DNA of 64,000 nt from Sphingomonas yabuuchiae (GTDB lineage: Bacteria; Pseudomonadota; Alphaproteobacteria; Sphingomonadales; Sphingomonadaceae): positions 62,001-126,000 of the forward strand of contig NZ_JACHNX010000006.1 of the NCBI RefSeq assembly GCF_014199595.1. The letters run 5' to 3'. Of the stretch, positions 27,424 to 36,048 are shown one piece after another. The notes under the pieces are model-generated. The model was not told the DNA's origin, made no database searches, and saw only the letters and a program-made list of their open reading frames with translations. The translations under genes were made by a program, and so were the position numbers. Each line of letters begins with the position of its first letter. The first letter of the stretch is position 1.

Positions 27424-28716
27424 ATGCGCGAAAGGGACACCGCCCCGCCCGCCCCCGGTTTCTGGACGCTCGCCAGCGTCGAGGGATGGGAGCGTTGTGC
27501 GATTCAGGGCGCGAAGTCGCTACTGACCCTGTTCCTGGTCACCGACCTGCTGGTCCACGGCCAGGGGGTGATCGGACTGTCCGCCCTGCGCCGCGGGATC
27601 GAGGGCGTGACCGGCGCGCATGGCGACATCGCCTTCGCCTCGCAGCTTTACGGCCTGTACGGCGCGCTCACCTATCTGGTCCTGCCGCTGGGCGGCTGGA
27701 TCGCGGATCGCAGCGGGCGGCGGCGGTTCGCCATGTATGTCGGCGCGGCGCTGATGACGCTGGGACTGATCGCGCTGGCCAGCAGCAGCTGGGCGCTGCT
27801 GGGACTGGCCCTGCTGATCGGCGGGATCGGGCTGCTCAAGGGCAATCTGGCCGCCGAGGTTGGGGCGTTGCGAGGACGCGCGGCGGGCGAGCGGCTCTAT
27901 GCGGCCTATCTGGCGTTCCTGAACGGCGGGGCACTGTTGGGGCCGCTGATCGGCGGCTGGCTGGCACTGCGGTTCGGCTTTGCCGCCGCCTTCGTCGTCA
28001 TGGCCGCCAGCATGGTCGCGGCAATGATGACCCTGCGCACCGCCCCGCCGGTTCGCCTGCTCGAAGCGCGCGAGGCGGACCGTCACCGCACCGACTGGCC
28101 GCGCGTGATCCTAGCCATCATCGCCGTGACACTGTGCTTCTGTGCCTATGAGCAACTCAACAACATGGTGCTGCTCTGGGCCGAACAGCGCGTCGACCTG
28201 ACGCTCGGCACCTTGACGGTCCCGCCAAGCTGGCTGGCGGCGGCGGACGGGCTGTTCACCATCGCGCTGGCGCTGCTCGCCTATCGCCTCTGGCCGTGCC
28301 TGCCGCGTGAGCCGGGCCCGGCGATGAAGCTGGCCGCCGGAGGGATGGCGATGGCGATGGCCTATGTCCTGCTCGCCGGGCTGTCGGGGCGCGCGGCGCA
28401 GGTCGGGCTGATCGGGCCGGTCTGCGCCATCGCATTGCTGTCGGTCGGGGTGGTCCTGTCCTGGCCCTCGGCGCTGGCGATCGTCGCCGCCGCCGCGCCG
28501 CCGTCACGGCGCGGGCTGATGACCGGGCTGTTCTATCTCCACGGCTTCGTCGCGCATCTGGTGGTCGGGCAGTTGGGCACGCTCTATCCGCGCATGGACC
28601 TGCCGCATTTCTGGCTGATCCATGCCGGTTTCGGAATCGCGGGCGCTACGATCGCGCTGCTGATCCCGCGGGGTCAGGCGACGACCACCTCCACCCCGGC
28701 CAGCGCCTCGGCATAA
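27424..28716 (+). CDS. POT-family (PTR2) oligopeptide/proton symporter-like MFS protein
   Basis: Predicted 430-aa inner-membrane transporter with about 12 transmembrane helices. The N-terminus has the POT pattern [22 protein letters not shown], corresponding to the ExxER motif needed for proton coupling. It is followed by [18 protein letters not shown] and [15 protein letters not shown]. The length is shorter than typical DtpA proteins (about 490-500), so it lacks the two extra helices. ATG 27424 begins the conserved helix region. The 3' end overlaps the convergent DeoR-type regulator by 43 bases. Peptide uptake is inferred from family motifs only. Confidence 0.8.
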   Translation: MRERDTAPPAPGFWTLASVEGWERCAIQGAKSLLTLFLVTDLLVHGQGVIGLSALRRGIEGVTGAHGDIAFASQLYGLYGALTYLVLPLGGWIADRSGRRRFAMYVGAALMTLGLIALASSSWALLGLALLIGGIGLLKGNLAAEVGALRGRAAGERLYAAYLAFLNGGALLGPLIGGWLALRFGFAAAFVVMAASMVAAMMTLRTAPPVRLLEAREADRHRTDWPRVILAIIAVTLCFCAYEQLNNMVLLWAEQRVDLTLGTLTVPPSWLAAADGLFTIALALLAYRLWPCLPREPGPAMKLAAGGMAMAMAYVLLAGLSGRAAQVGLIGPVCAIALLSVGVVLSWPSALAIVAAAAPPSRRGLMTGLFYLHGFVAHLVVGQLGTLYPRMDLPHFWLIHAGFGIAGATIALLIPRGQATTTSTPASASA

Positions 28717-29429
28717 GCGGGCGACAAAGGCGCATCGGTCACCAGCATCGCCACCGCATCCAGCGCCGCCACCTGGATGGTGCCGGGCCGGTCGAACTTG
28801 CTCTGGTCGGCCGCGATCAGCGTGCGGCGCGAGCGGGCGATCATCATCCGGCACAAGGCCGCCTCGCCCGCATGATAGTCGGCGAAACCATGATCGAGAT
28901 TGACCGACTCGACGGACAAGATCGCCAGCGCGGGCGTGAACATGCTTAGATACTCGCGCGCGGTGGCATCGAAACAGGCGCGATACTCGTAATCCATCTC
29001 GCCGCCCGCCAGCATGATACGATTGTCGTTGCGCCCGCCCAGCTCGGCGGCGACTCCGACCGCATTGGTCACCACGGTCAGCCCCTGATGATCCCGAAGC
29101 GCCCGCGCGACATAATGGCCGGTGGTGCTGGCATCGATATAGATGGCCTGCCCGTCCGCGACGACCTCGGCGACGGCGGCGGCGATCCGCTGCTTGGCCT
29201 CGGCATGGCGTTGCAGGCGCGTGGCGAAGGAGCCCTCGGTCTCGACCTTGGCGATCCGCACCGCGCCATGCGCGCGCACAACCGCGCCCGATGCCTCGAG
29301 CACCCGCAGCTCGCGCCGCACCGTCTCCTCGGACACCGACAGCGCCTCGGCCAGTTCGCCGATTCCGTGGAACCCGCCCTCGGCAAGATACGCCACGATC
29401 TCATGCTGGCGGCGTTGGCGTTTCATCAT
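28674..29429 (-). CDS. DeoR-family transcriptional regulator
   Basis: Predicted 251-aa repressor. The N-terminal winged helix (about 5-58) has the DeoR signature IGELAEALSVSEETVRREL. The C-terminal effector domain (about 75-240) shows DASTTGHYVARAL, VVTNAVGVAAEL, GGEMDYEYRACFD and a last text IAADQSKFDRPG, typical of sugar-phosphate-sensing DeoR proteins. A perfect palindrome 37 bases upstream of the start is a candidate operator for autoregulation. It overlaps the POT transporter tail to tail, so co-regulation is not implied. The effector is not predictable. Confidence 0.92.
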   Translation of the reverse strand: MMKRQRRQHEIVAYLAEGGFHGIGELAEALSVSEETVRRELRVLEASGAVVRAHGAVRIAKVETEGSFATRLQRHAEAKQRIAAAVAEVVADGQAIYIDASTTGHYVARALRDHQGLTVVTNAVGVAAELGGRNDNRIMLAGGEMDYEYRACFDATAREYLSMFTPALAILSVESVNLDHGFADYHAGEAALCRMMIARSRRTLIAADQSKFDRPGTIQVAALDAVAMLVTDAPLSPAYAEALAGVEVVVA

Positions 29430-29466
29430 GTCTGGCAGGTCCTCTCTTCGGGATCATGCTAGCGTG

Positions 29467-29480
29467 TGACCATGTGGTCA
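29467..29480. promoter_or_regulatory. Palindromic operator candidate upstream of the DeoR gene
   Basis: TGACCA (29467-29472) and TGGTCA (29475-29480) form a perfect inverted repeat with a 2-base centre. It sits 37 bases before the regulator start and about 100 bases past the stop of the neighbouring receptor gene, a usual position for an autoregulatory site. Confidence 0.45.
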
Positions 29481-29581
29481 GGAACCCCACACAAAATCGC
29501 CGACGGCACAAAGATGCGCCGCCGGCGTAGGTGCGCTCCGGCGCCCATGGGGGCGGGCACCGGATCGGGGAGAGGGTAGGA

Positions 29582-32377
29582 TCAGAAGGCGTAGGTCAGG
29601 TTGAGCATGTAGATGCGCCCCGTCTCGACATAACCGCCCTTGCGGTCGTTCGAGAGGTACGCCTTGCGCTCGCTGGTCGTCGCCCAATAGCTGTGTTCGT
29701 TAAACAGGTTCTGCACCGAGGCCCCGATCGTCAGGCCCGAGGGCAGGACATAGTTGACGATCAGGTTCGAGATGGTGGTCGGCTGGATATAGGTGTCCGG
29801 ACGGCTGGAGCGCAGATCGTACAGCCGGTCGCCGGTATAGTTGTAGTTCCATTCCGCCGACAGCGGGCCATGGGCATAGAACAGCGCGGCATTGTACATG
29901 ATCTTCGGCGCCTGGGTCATGCGCTGGTCGCGCATCTGGCCGTTGACGAAGACCCGCGCCTGCGCGCGCTGCACCGTGACATTGGCCTGGAGACCCAAGC
30001 CGTCGAGCAGCCCCGGCAGACCCTTTAGCGAGTAACGGCCGAACAGTTCGACGCCGTAGATCTTGCCCGTGGCGTCGGTGGTCAGCTTCGACACCTCGAC
30101 CCCGCCCTGCTGTTCCGACTGGGGCGCGCCCCAAATGTTATAGTCGCCGCTGGCATTGGTGGTGCCGGTCGCGAACAGGACGTGATTCAGATCCTTGTAG
30201 AAGGGGCTGATCGAGAAGAAGTCGGTGCCCTGGCCCTTATATTCGATCGAGGCGTCGTAGTTCCACGAGGTCTGCGCATCGAGGTTCGGGTTGGGGATGA
30301 ACACCCCCGTCACCTCGCCCAAGTCGTTACGCGTCACCTGCGTCGGTCCGAGCAGCAAGTCGAAAGCGGGCCGCGAATAGCTCTTCCGGATCGAGGCACG
30401 GACGACCATCGCATCATTGGGGCGATAATTGGCGATGACGCTCGGCAGCCACTGGTCGTAATGGCGGTCGGAGGTCACGAACGCGCCGCTATTGCCCTGC
30501 TCCTGGAAATAGGTGCCCTTGAAGCGGTTATATTCGTAGCGGACGCCCGGCACGACCTCCAGGTCGCCGAACCGCAGCGTCGTCATGACATAGCCCGACA
30601 ACCGGTTCTCGCGCCCGTCGAGACGGTTTTCCTTCAACTTCACCGGGTCCAGTCCGGCGATCTTCGGGCTGGAGAGCTGGCGGACCTGGTTCTCGATATA
30701 GTCGGTGTCGATCAGGAAGATCGGCACCTGCGCGGCGTTGTTCATGAACCCGCCGAGCAGACGGCCGGGCAGCGAGGTCAGGACCGGGCCGGTCGCGGCA
30801 TAGCGCGGCGAGTTGCTGCCGTCCGCATTGGGGAAGGTATATTGCAGCGCGCCGTCGTCGCCCAGCGCATTGGCATAGCGCTTGGCGTCCTCGACCTTGG
30901 CACCCGCCGAGATCGAGACGAGGCCCTGATCGGCATGGTGCCAGGTCGTGTCGAACTGACCCTCCAGGCGGCGTTCCCAGGTATTCTCGAACTGCTGGGT
31001 GACGTACCACTGGCGCAGCTTGCTGAGGTCGGTCAGATACGCGCGCGCCGCGTCGGTCAGGACGACCTGCGGGAAGGTGCGCTGGCCGATCGAGGTGACC
31101 ATGCGATAGGCCGCCGTGCCCGTGTTGTCGGCGGTGCCGATATAGGGACGGCCCGCAAAGCCCGACTGGATACGCAGCGGATAGTCCTGCGACCCGCGCG
31201 AATAGGCGCCGTGATAGTCGAAGGTGAAGTCGCCCGAGCGGGTCTGGCCGCCCAGCTTCGACGTCACCAGCTCCTGGTTGCTGTGCTCGGTGCGGAAATA
31301 ATGCGTCGCGGTCAGGCCGTAATCGGCGCGATAACCGGCGGCGTCGTACGAGCCCTTGTTGGGGTTCGGGTTGATCTGGTCGGGCGCCAGGCTGGTCTGG
31401 CGCAGCGCGGTCTGGTCCATCCAGCTCTTCAGATTGTACCGGCCATAGGTGGAGTGCAGGTACAGGTCGGTGCCCTCGCCCTTCCAGTCGAGGTTCAGCG
31501 TGCCGCCCATCCGCTCGATACGGTTGCGGAACGACTGCCACTGGGCACCGCGCGCGAACAGATTGTCGAGATTGTCGCGGATCATGCCGGAGATGTTGTT
31601 GTTATACTTCTCCCAGTCATGCTGCACGGCCGTCGACTCGCCCAGCACATGCTTCAGGCCGTAATAGGCCGAGGCATAGACGCCGAAATCGCCGAAGCGC
31701 TGGGCAGTCTCGACCTGCGCGGTGCCGCCCCAGGGGTCCTGGCGACGCGCATCGGCACGGCCCGCCAGCTGGCCCTGAAGGCGGATCTGGGTGCGGTGGT
31801 TGGGCAGGTCGAAGGCGGTGATCGGCACCATGTCGATGATGCCCGCGATCGCGTCGCCGTCGTACTTGGCGGTCGGCGCCTTGTCGACGCGCACCGTCTG
31901 GAGCGAGAAGGGCGACAACAGGTTCATCGAGATGGCGCGGGTGCGCGCATCGGTTTGCGCCAGGCGCACGCCGTCCAGCGAATAGGCGTTGTACGAAGTG
32001 TCGAGACCGCGGATCGAGACATATTGCGCCTCGCCCGTCGCCGCCGCGTTGCGCGACTGGTCGACCGAGGAGCTGATGCCCGGCAGGCGGGTCAGCAGGT
32101 CGGCCAGGTTCTGCTGCGGCTGAAGGCGCAGTTCCTCGCCCGAGACGACGGTGGCCAGCGACTGGCTGCGCAGCTGTTCGTCCTGCGCATCGACCACCGC
32201 CTGGCGATGACCCTTGACCACCACGTCCTCACCGACCTGCGGATCGGCGGCTGCGACCGCCGGTTCGTCCGGCGCGACGATCGGATCGGCGGCGAAAGCC
32301 GGTGCGGCAATCAGGAAGGTCGCGGCGGTGCCGCACAACAGGCGCACGACATGCGCCCGCTTGGCCGAAGCGGTCAT
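29582..32377 (-). CDS. TonB-dependent receptor (TIGR01782-like) divergent from phytase
   Basis: Predicted 931-aa outer-membrane receptor. A signal peptide (cleavage near AAPAFA) precedes a TonB-box-like EDVVVKGHRQ. The plug has LLTRLPGISSSVDQS, EAQYVSIRGLDTSYNAYSLDG and the text KYDGDAIAGIIDMVP, as in the large Caulobacter/Xanthomonas receptor group. The barrel ends IYMLNLTYAF with terminal Phe. It is divergent from a histidine acid phosphatase gene, with a PHO-box-like direct repeat between them. A receptor for inositol phosphates or another organic phosphate is therefore a reasonable inference; the substrate is not shown by the protein itself. Confidence 0.9.
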   Translation of the reverse strand: MTASAKRAHVVRLLCGTAATFLIAAPAFAADPIVAPDEPAVAAADPQVGEDVVVKGHRQAVVDAQDEQLRSQSLATVVSGEELRLQPQQNLADLLTRLPGISSSVDQSRNAAATGEAQYVSIRGLDTSYNAYSLDGVRLAQTDARTRAISMNLLSPFSLQTVRVDKAPTAKYDGDAIAGIIDMVPITAFDLPNHRTQIRLQGQLAGRADARRQDPWGGTAQVETAQRFGDFGVYASAYYGLKHVLGESTAVQHDWEKYNNNISGMIRDNLDNLFARGAQWQSFRNRIERMGGTLNLDWKGEGTDLYLHSTYGRYNLKSWMDQTALRQTSLAPDQINPNPNKGSYDAAGYRADYGLTATHYFRTEHSNQELVTSKLGGQTRSGDFTFDYHGAYSRGSQDYPLRIQSGFAGRPYIGTADNTGTAAYRMVTSIGQRTFPQVVLTDAARAYLTDLSKLRQWYVTQQFENTWERRLEGQFDTTWHHADQGLVSISAGAKVEDAKRYANALGDDGALQYTFPNADGSNSPRYAATGPVLTSLPGRLLGGFMNNAAQVPIFLIDTDYIENQVRQLSSPKIAGLDPVKLKENRLDGRENRLSGYVMTTLRFGDLEVVPGVRYEYNRFKGTYFQEQGNSGAFVTSDRHYDQWLPSVIANYRPNDAMVVRASIRKSYSRPAFDLLLGPTQVTRNDLGEVTGVFIPNPNLDAQTSWNYDASIEYKGQGTDFFSISPFYKDLNHVLFATGTTNASGDYNIWGAPQSEQQGGVEVSKLTTDATGKIYGVELFGRYSLKGLPGLLDGLGLQANVTVQRAQARVFVNGQMRDQRMTQAPKIMYNAALFYAHGPLSAEWNYNYTGDRLYDLRSSRPDTYIQPTTISNLIVNYVLPSGLTIGASVQNLFNEHSYWATTSERKAYLSNDRKGGYVETGRIYMLNLTYAF

Positions 32378-32449
32378 GGAATTTCCCCTGGATCAATTTG
32401 ATGGCGACGCCCCCTAGGACGCCTTCGACGGCCCCGCTAGGGATGGCAT

Positions 32450-32467
32450 GTGACAGCGCGATGACTT
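32450..32467 (-). promoter_or_regulatory. PHO-box-like direct repeat upstream of the receptor gene
   Basis: Read on the minus strand: AAGTCAT-CGCG-CTGTCAC. The second unit is a perfect PhoB repeat and the first matches CTGTCAT in 5 of 7 positions; the 4-base spacer is correct. It ends 72 bases before the receptor start codon at 32377. Confidence 0.5.
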
Positions 32468-32538
32468 ATTGACCGACTTTTGATGACTTCTAAAAAATCT
32501 TGCCACGACGCTGGCCCAGCCTCGCGAAGCCGTGGCCA

Positions 32539-32556
32539 ATGTCACAGTCCTGACCC
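32539..32556 (+). promoter_or_regulatory. Weak PHO-box-like repeat upstream of the phytase gene
   Basis: ATGTCAC-AGTC-CTGACCC matches the two CTGTCAC-type units in 6 and 5 of 7 positions with a 4-base spacer. It is only 22 bases before the ATG at 32579, so it would imply a very short or absent leader. Low weight. Confidence 0.3.
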
Positions 32557-32578
32557 GAAATCGGTCCAAAGCTGCGCG

Positions 32579-33802
32579 ATGACCGTCCTTTCCCGCCGCC
32601 TGATCGCGCCGCTCGCCCTCTATGCCCTGTCCATGCTGGCCGTGCCGGTCGCGGCGCAGGATGTCCCTGCCTCGAAGGGGCTGACGCTCGACCGGGTGGT
32701 GGTGCTGATGCGGCATGGCGTACGCGCGCCGCTGGACGGCGAGGTGCCGCACGGCACGCGCACCGCCAAGCCCTGGCCGATCTGGACCACGCCCGAAAGC
32801 GAACTGACCCCGCGCGGGGCCGAGGCGCTGGCCGCCGAGGCGCGGGCCGATCGCGCCGCCTGGGTCGCGCGCGGCCTGTTGCCGCAGGGCTGCCCCGCGC
32901 CGGGCAGCATCCGCATCCGCACCAACAGCCCGTCCCGCACGATCGCCAGTGGGGAGGCCTATGCCAAGGCGCTGACCCCGGGTTGCGCGATGCCCGTCGC
33001 GCACAATCCGATGGGCCAGGTCGATCCCCTGTTCGAGCCGTTGCGCGCCCGTGCCACCCGTTTCGATGCCGACGCGGCGGTGGCGGATATCAACCGCTTC
33101 ACCGGCGGCATGGACGCGTTGGCCGCGCGCCACCGTCCGGCACTTCGGCTGCTGGACCAGGTGCTGGGCTGCGGCGATGCCAAGGGCTGCGACCCGGCAG
33201 GCCCCGCACGGCTGACGCCTTCGGCCGATGGCCATGGCATCGACCTCACCGGGCCGATCCGCACCGCCTCGGGCACCGCGCAGGTGCTGCTGCTGCAATA
33301 TGCCGAAGGGCTGTCGCCCTCGGTCGGCGGCGCGCCGGTCGACGGCAAGATGCTGGCACGGCTGGGCACGGTCCATGCCGCGCTGTTCGACGTCTATTCG
33401 CGCTCGCCCTATATGGCCGCACACCAGTCGGCGGCGTTCGGGCGGCACATGATCGACGCGCTGACCGCGAAGGACGGCGCAAAGCTGGACATGCTGGTCG
33501 GGCACGACACCAATGTCACCGCGCTGGCCGCCCTGCTCGGCTTCGATCTGGTCGCGCCGGGCTATGCCGTGAACGATGCCGCGCCGGGCGGAGCGATCCT
33601 GATCGAGCGCTGGCATGATGCGAAGGACCGTGCCTTCGTCACCGTCCATTATCGCACCCAGTCGCCCGAAGGGATCCGCGCCCATGCCGCCGCCGTCTCG
33701 ACACGGTCCGTGACGGTGCGCGGCTGTCCCGCCCATGCGCCCTGCCCGCTCGACCGTTTCGTGCGGCTGTTCGGCGAGCGGCTGGCTCCGCTGGCCCGCT
33801 AG
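32579..33802 (+). CDS. Histidine acid phosphatase (phytase/glucose-1-phosphatase type)
   Basis: Predicted 407-aa exported enzyme that hydrolyses phosphate monoesters at acid pH. A signal peptide (to about VPVAAQ) places it in the periplasm or outside. The active-site motif RHGVRAP is present (Arg45, His46 nucleophile), and the proton-donor motif is VGHDTN (His309, Asp310). The segment between has the Cys pairs common in AppA/Agp enzymes (GCPAPGS, GCAMP, GCGDAKGCD, RGCPAHAPC). ATG 32579 begins the signal peptide; the upstream frame is not protein-like. It is divergent from a TonB receptor and precedes a two-component system. Phytate or sugar phosphates are the likely substrates. Confidence 0.92.
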   Translation: MTVLSRRLIAPLALYALSMLAVPVAAQDVPASKGLTLDRVVVLMRHGVRAPLDGEVPHGTRTAKPWPIWTTPESELTPRGAEALAAEARADRAAWVARGLLPQGCPAPGSIRIRTNSPSRTIASGEAYAKALTPGCAMPVAHNPMGQVDPLFEPLRARATRFDADAAVADINRFTGGMDALAARHRPALRLLDQVLGCGDAKGCDPAGPARLTPSADGHGIDLTGPIRTASGTAQVLLLQYAEGLSPSVGGAPVDGKMLARLGTVHAALFDVYSRSPYMAAHQSAAFGRHMIDALTAKDGAKLDMLVGHDTNVTALAALLGFDLVAPGYAVNDAAPGGAILIERWHDAKDRAFVTVHYRTQSPEGIRAHAAAVSTRSVTVRGCPAHAPCPLDRFVRLFGERLAPLAR

Positions 33803-33875
33803 GATCGGCGGGGCAGGACTTGCCACCGCGCTTTTGCCCGGTAGGGCGAAGGCGAAGACGGTTTGGAAAGTGACG

Positions 33876-34556
33876 ATGAGCCTGCATTTGCTTCTGGTCG
33901 AGGACGACGCCACCTATGCCCATGGCCTCGCCGCCGACCTGATGGGGCTGGGGCACCGGGTCGAACATGTCATCGATGGCCGCTTCGCACTCGCCGTGAT
34001 CGACCGCGAGCAATATGACGCGGTGATCCTCGACCGGATGATGCCGCGCCTCGACGGGCTGTCGGTGGTCGAGACGCTGCGCGCGCGCGGGATCACCCTG
34101 CCCGTCGTTATGCTGACCGCGCTGTCCATGGCGACGGACAAGGTCGACGGGCTGGAAGCGGGCGCGGACGATTATGTCGTCAAGCCGGTCGAGCCGCAGG
34201 AACTGGTCGCGCGCATCCAGGCGGTGATCCGGGGCCGCCGCTGGACGGTCAGCGAAACCGACACCATCCGCGCAGGGAACATCGTGGTCAGCCCGACCAG
34301 CTTTCGCGCCTGGCGCAGCGGGCAGCCGATCACGCTGGCCAATCTGGAGCTGAAGCTGCTGGCCGAACTGGCACGCCATGCAGGCGAGGTGCTGACCCGC
34401 GCCATGCTGATCGAGCGGGTCTGGGGTTATGATTTCGAGCCGGAGACCAATATCGTCGACGTCTATATCCGGCGCCTGCGCATCAAGCTGACCGAGAATG
34501 GCGGCGAGGATCCCATCGAAACGGTGCGCGGGATCGGCTATTCGCTGAAACCATGA
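33876..34556 (+). CDS. OmpR/PhoB-family response regulator
   Basis: Predicted 226-aa DNA-binding response regulator. The receiver (about 1-115) has VEDDATYA, acceptor Asp in VILDRMMPRLDGLS, LTAL and Lys in YVVKPVEPQEL. The winged-helix output domain (about 130-225) has LTNLE-like text LANLELKLLAELARHAGEV, RAMLIERVWGYDFEP and TNIVDVYIRRLRIKL. ATG 33876 starts the receiver. It overlaps the kinase gene by ATGA, so the pair is one unit, and it follows the phytase gene by 73 bases. Whether it controls the phosphatase/receptor genes is unknown. Confidence 0.94.
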   Translation: MSLHLLLVEDDATYAHGLAADLMGLGHRVEHVIDGRFALAVIDREQYDAVILDRMMPRLDGLSVVETLRARGITLPVVMLTALSMATDKVDGLEAGADDYVVKPVEPQELVARIQAVIRGRRWTVSETDTIRAGNIVVSPTSFRAWRSGQPITLANLELKLLAELARHAGEVLTRAMLIERVWGYDFEPETNIVDVYIRRLRIKLTENGGEDPIETVRGIGYSLKP

Positions 34557-35920
34557 TCAAGCGCGCGATCCGTCGTCTGTCGCTGCGCGGGCTGACCATC
34601 GCCGTCCTGGCCCTGTTCCTGATCGCCACGGTCGCCACCGGCATCTCGATCCTGGCCGCCAACCGGGTGACGGTCGCACGCGCGGTCGATCGCCGGATCG
34701 AGGCGATCGCCGATCTGGTGCTGGAGTGGGATGCGGGCGAGACGCGGCTCCCCACCCCGCTGCTGCTCGCGCGGATCGCCACCTTGTCGGGGCAGCGCGA
34801 TACCGGGGATATCGGCCTGTTGCTGCTGGGGGCGGACGGACGGCGGCTGGGCGGCAATATCGCCCCGCGCTCCACCCTGCCGATGGGCCGGTCGGACCTG
34901 CGCCAACGCGACGGGATCATCGGCCTGTCGCATGGCCGCGCGCTGGTTCGCGATGCGGGTGAAGGGCGGCGGCTGGCGGTGGTGGCGGAAACCGAACCGT
35001 TCGACAGCCACCGTGCCATGCGGACGCGCATCTATCTGACCGGGTTCGGCTCGATCATCCTGATCGTGGTCGGCGGCGTCATCGCCTTTTCAATGCTGGT
35101 CGGCCGCCGCATCGCCGACCAGCGCGCCACGGTCGAGGCGATCATCGCAGGCAATATCCGTCACCGCGTGCCGGTGACCGGATCGGGTGACGAGTTCGAC
35201 CGCCAGGCCGCCGCCTTCAACCGGATGCTCGACCGCATCGCCGAGCTGATGGACGCGATGCGCAGCCAGTCGAACGACATCGCGCATGACCTGCGCACGC
35301 CCCTGTCGCGGCTGCGCGGCCAGCTGGCACGCATGGTCGAGGACGCCCGCGACCCCGCCCAGGCCGAGCGCGCCGGCGCCGCACTGGCCCAGTGCGACGC
35401 GCTGCTCGCCATGTTCGCCGCCCTGCTCCGCATCGCCGAGATCGAGGCGGGGCATCGCCAGGCGGGCTTCGCCCCCTTCGACCTGTCCGCGCTGGTCCGC
35501 GACACGGGCGCGATGATGATTCCCGTCGCCGAGGATGCGGGCCATTCCCTGAGCATCGCGGTCCATGCCGCGCTCCCGGATTTCGTCGGGGACCGGCAGT
35601 TGCTGACCCAGGCGCTGGTCAACCTGATCGGCAATGCGATCAAATATGGTGCGGCGGGCGGCACGATCCGGGTGTCGCTGGACGCGGGCGAGGAGGGCGT
35701 GACCCTGAGCATCGCCGATAACGGCCCCGGCATCGCGCCCGAGGATCGCGCCCATGCGCTGCGCCGTTTCGGACGGCTCGACACCGCGCGGGGGGCGGCG
35801 GGGGGCCATGGCCTGGGCCTTCCGCTGGTCGAGGCGATCGCACGACTGCATCGCGGGCGGCTGGAACTGGGCGATGCCGCGCCGGGGCTGGTGGTGTCGC
35901 TGATCCTGCCCGGTCGATAA
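34553..35920 (+). CDS. Membrane sensor histidine kinase
   Basis: Predicted 455-aa inner-membrane kinase partnered with the upstream regulator. The first transmembrane helix is at about 12-36 (LTIAVLALFLIATVATGISIL). A periplasmic sensor region of about 120 residues follows, then a second helix near 160-182 (IILIVVGGVIAFSMLVG). HAMP, HisKA (acceptor His in NDIAHDLRTPLSRLRGQ) and HATPase (NLIGNAIKYG, DNGPGIAPED, GGHGLGLPLVEAIA) domains complete it. There is no PAS domain, unlike PhoR, so it is closer to the QseC/PhoQ-like kinases. The signal is unknown. Confidence 0.93.
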   Translation: MIKRAIRRLSLRGLTIAVLALFLIATVATGISILAANRVTVARAVDRRIEAIADLVLEWDAGETRLPTPLLLARIATLSGQRDTGDIGLLLLGADGRRLGGNIAPRSTLPMGRSDLRQRDGIIGLSHGRALVRDAGEGRRLAVVAETEPFDSHRAMRTRIYLTGFGSIILIVVGGVIAFSMLVGRRIADQRATVEAIIAGNIRHRVPVTGSGDEFDRQAAAFNRMLDRIAELMDAMRSQSNDIAHDLRTPLSRLRGQLARMVEDARDPAQAERAGAALAQCDALLAMFAALLRIAEIEAGHRQAGFAPFDLSALVRDTGAMMIPVAEDAGHSLSIAVHAALPDFVGDRQLLTQALVNLIGNAIKYGAAGGTIRVSLDAGEEGVTLSIADNGPGIAPEDRAHALRRFGRLDTARGAAGGHGLGLPLVEAIARLHRGRLELGDAAPGLVVSLILPGR

Positions 35921-35944
35921 TATGAAACGAATAAGATGAATTCA

Positions 35945-35980
35945 CCCCTCCCCTGAAGGGGAGGGGCTCGCAGTGAGCCC
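35945..35980. repeat. Partial GC-rich hairpin repeat (CCTCCCC family)
   Basis: A perfect 10-base stem CCCCTCCCCT/AGGGGAGGGG with a 2-base loop (35945-35966) is followed by a 6-base stem GGGCTC/GAGCCC (35964-35980). It resembles one arm of the larger elements at 47917, 61405 and 63520, and lies just past the kinase stop. Confidence 0.6.
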
Positions 35981-35996
35981 ATGCAGGGGCAACAAC

Positions 35997-36024
35997 AAAA
36001 AAGGGCCACCCCGAAGGGCGGCCC
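35997..36024 (-). terminator. Intrinsic terminator of the 36-kb receptor gene
   Basis: On the minus strand a 9-bp GC stem (GGGCCGCCC, TTCG loop, GGGTGGCCC) runs directly into six T residues, 25 bases after the stop codon of the receptor gene. This is a classic rho-independent terminator. Confidence 0.85.
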
Positions 36025-36048
36025 TGAAGTTGGGTATCCGGGTCGGGA

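Noticed and set aside
30182..32401. A 739-codon plus-strand frame opposite the phytase-linked receptor
   Set aside because: Antisense artefact of the same kind.
33876..35920. Assignment of the two-component pair as PhoB/PhoR
   Set aside because: The kinase has no PAS domain, has a sizeable periplasmic sensor, and no pst or phoU genes are adjacent.
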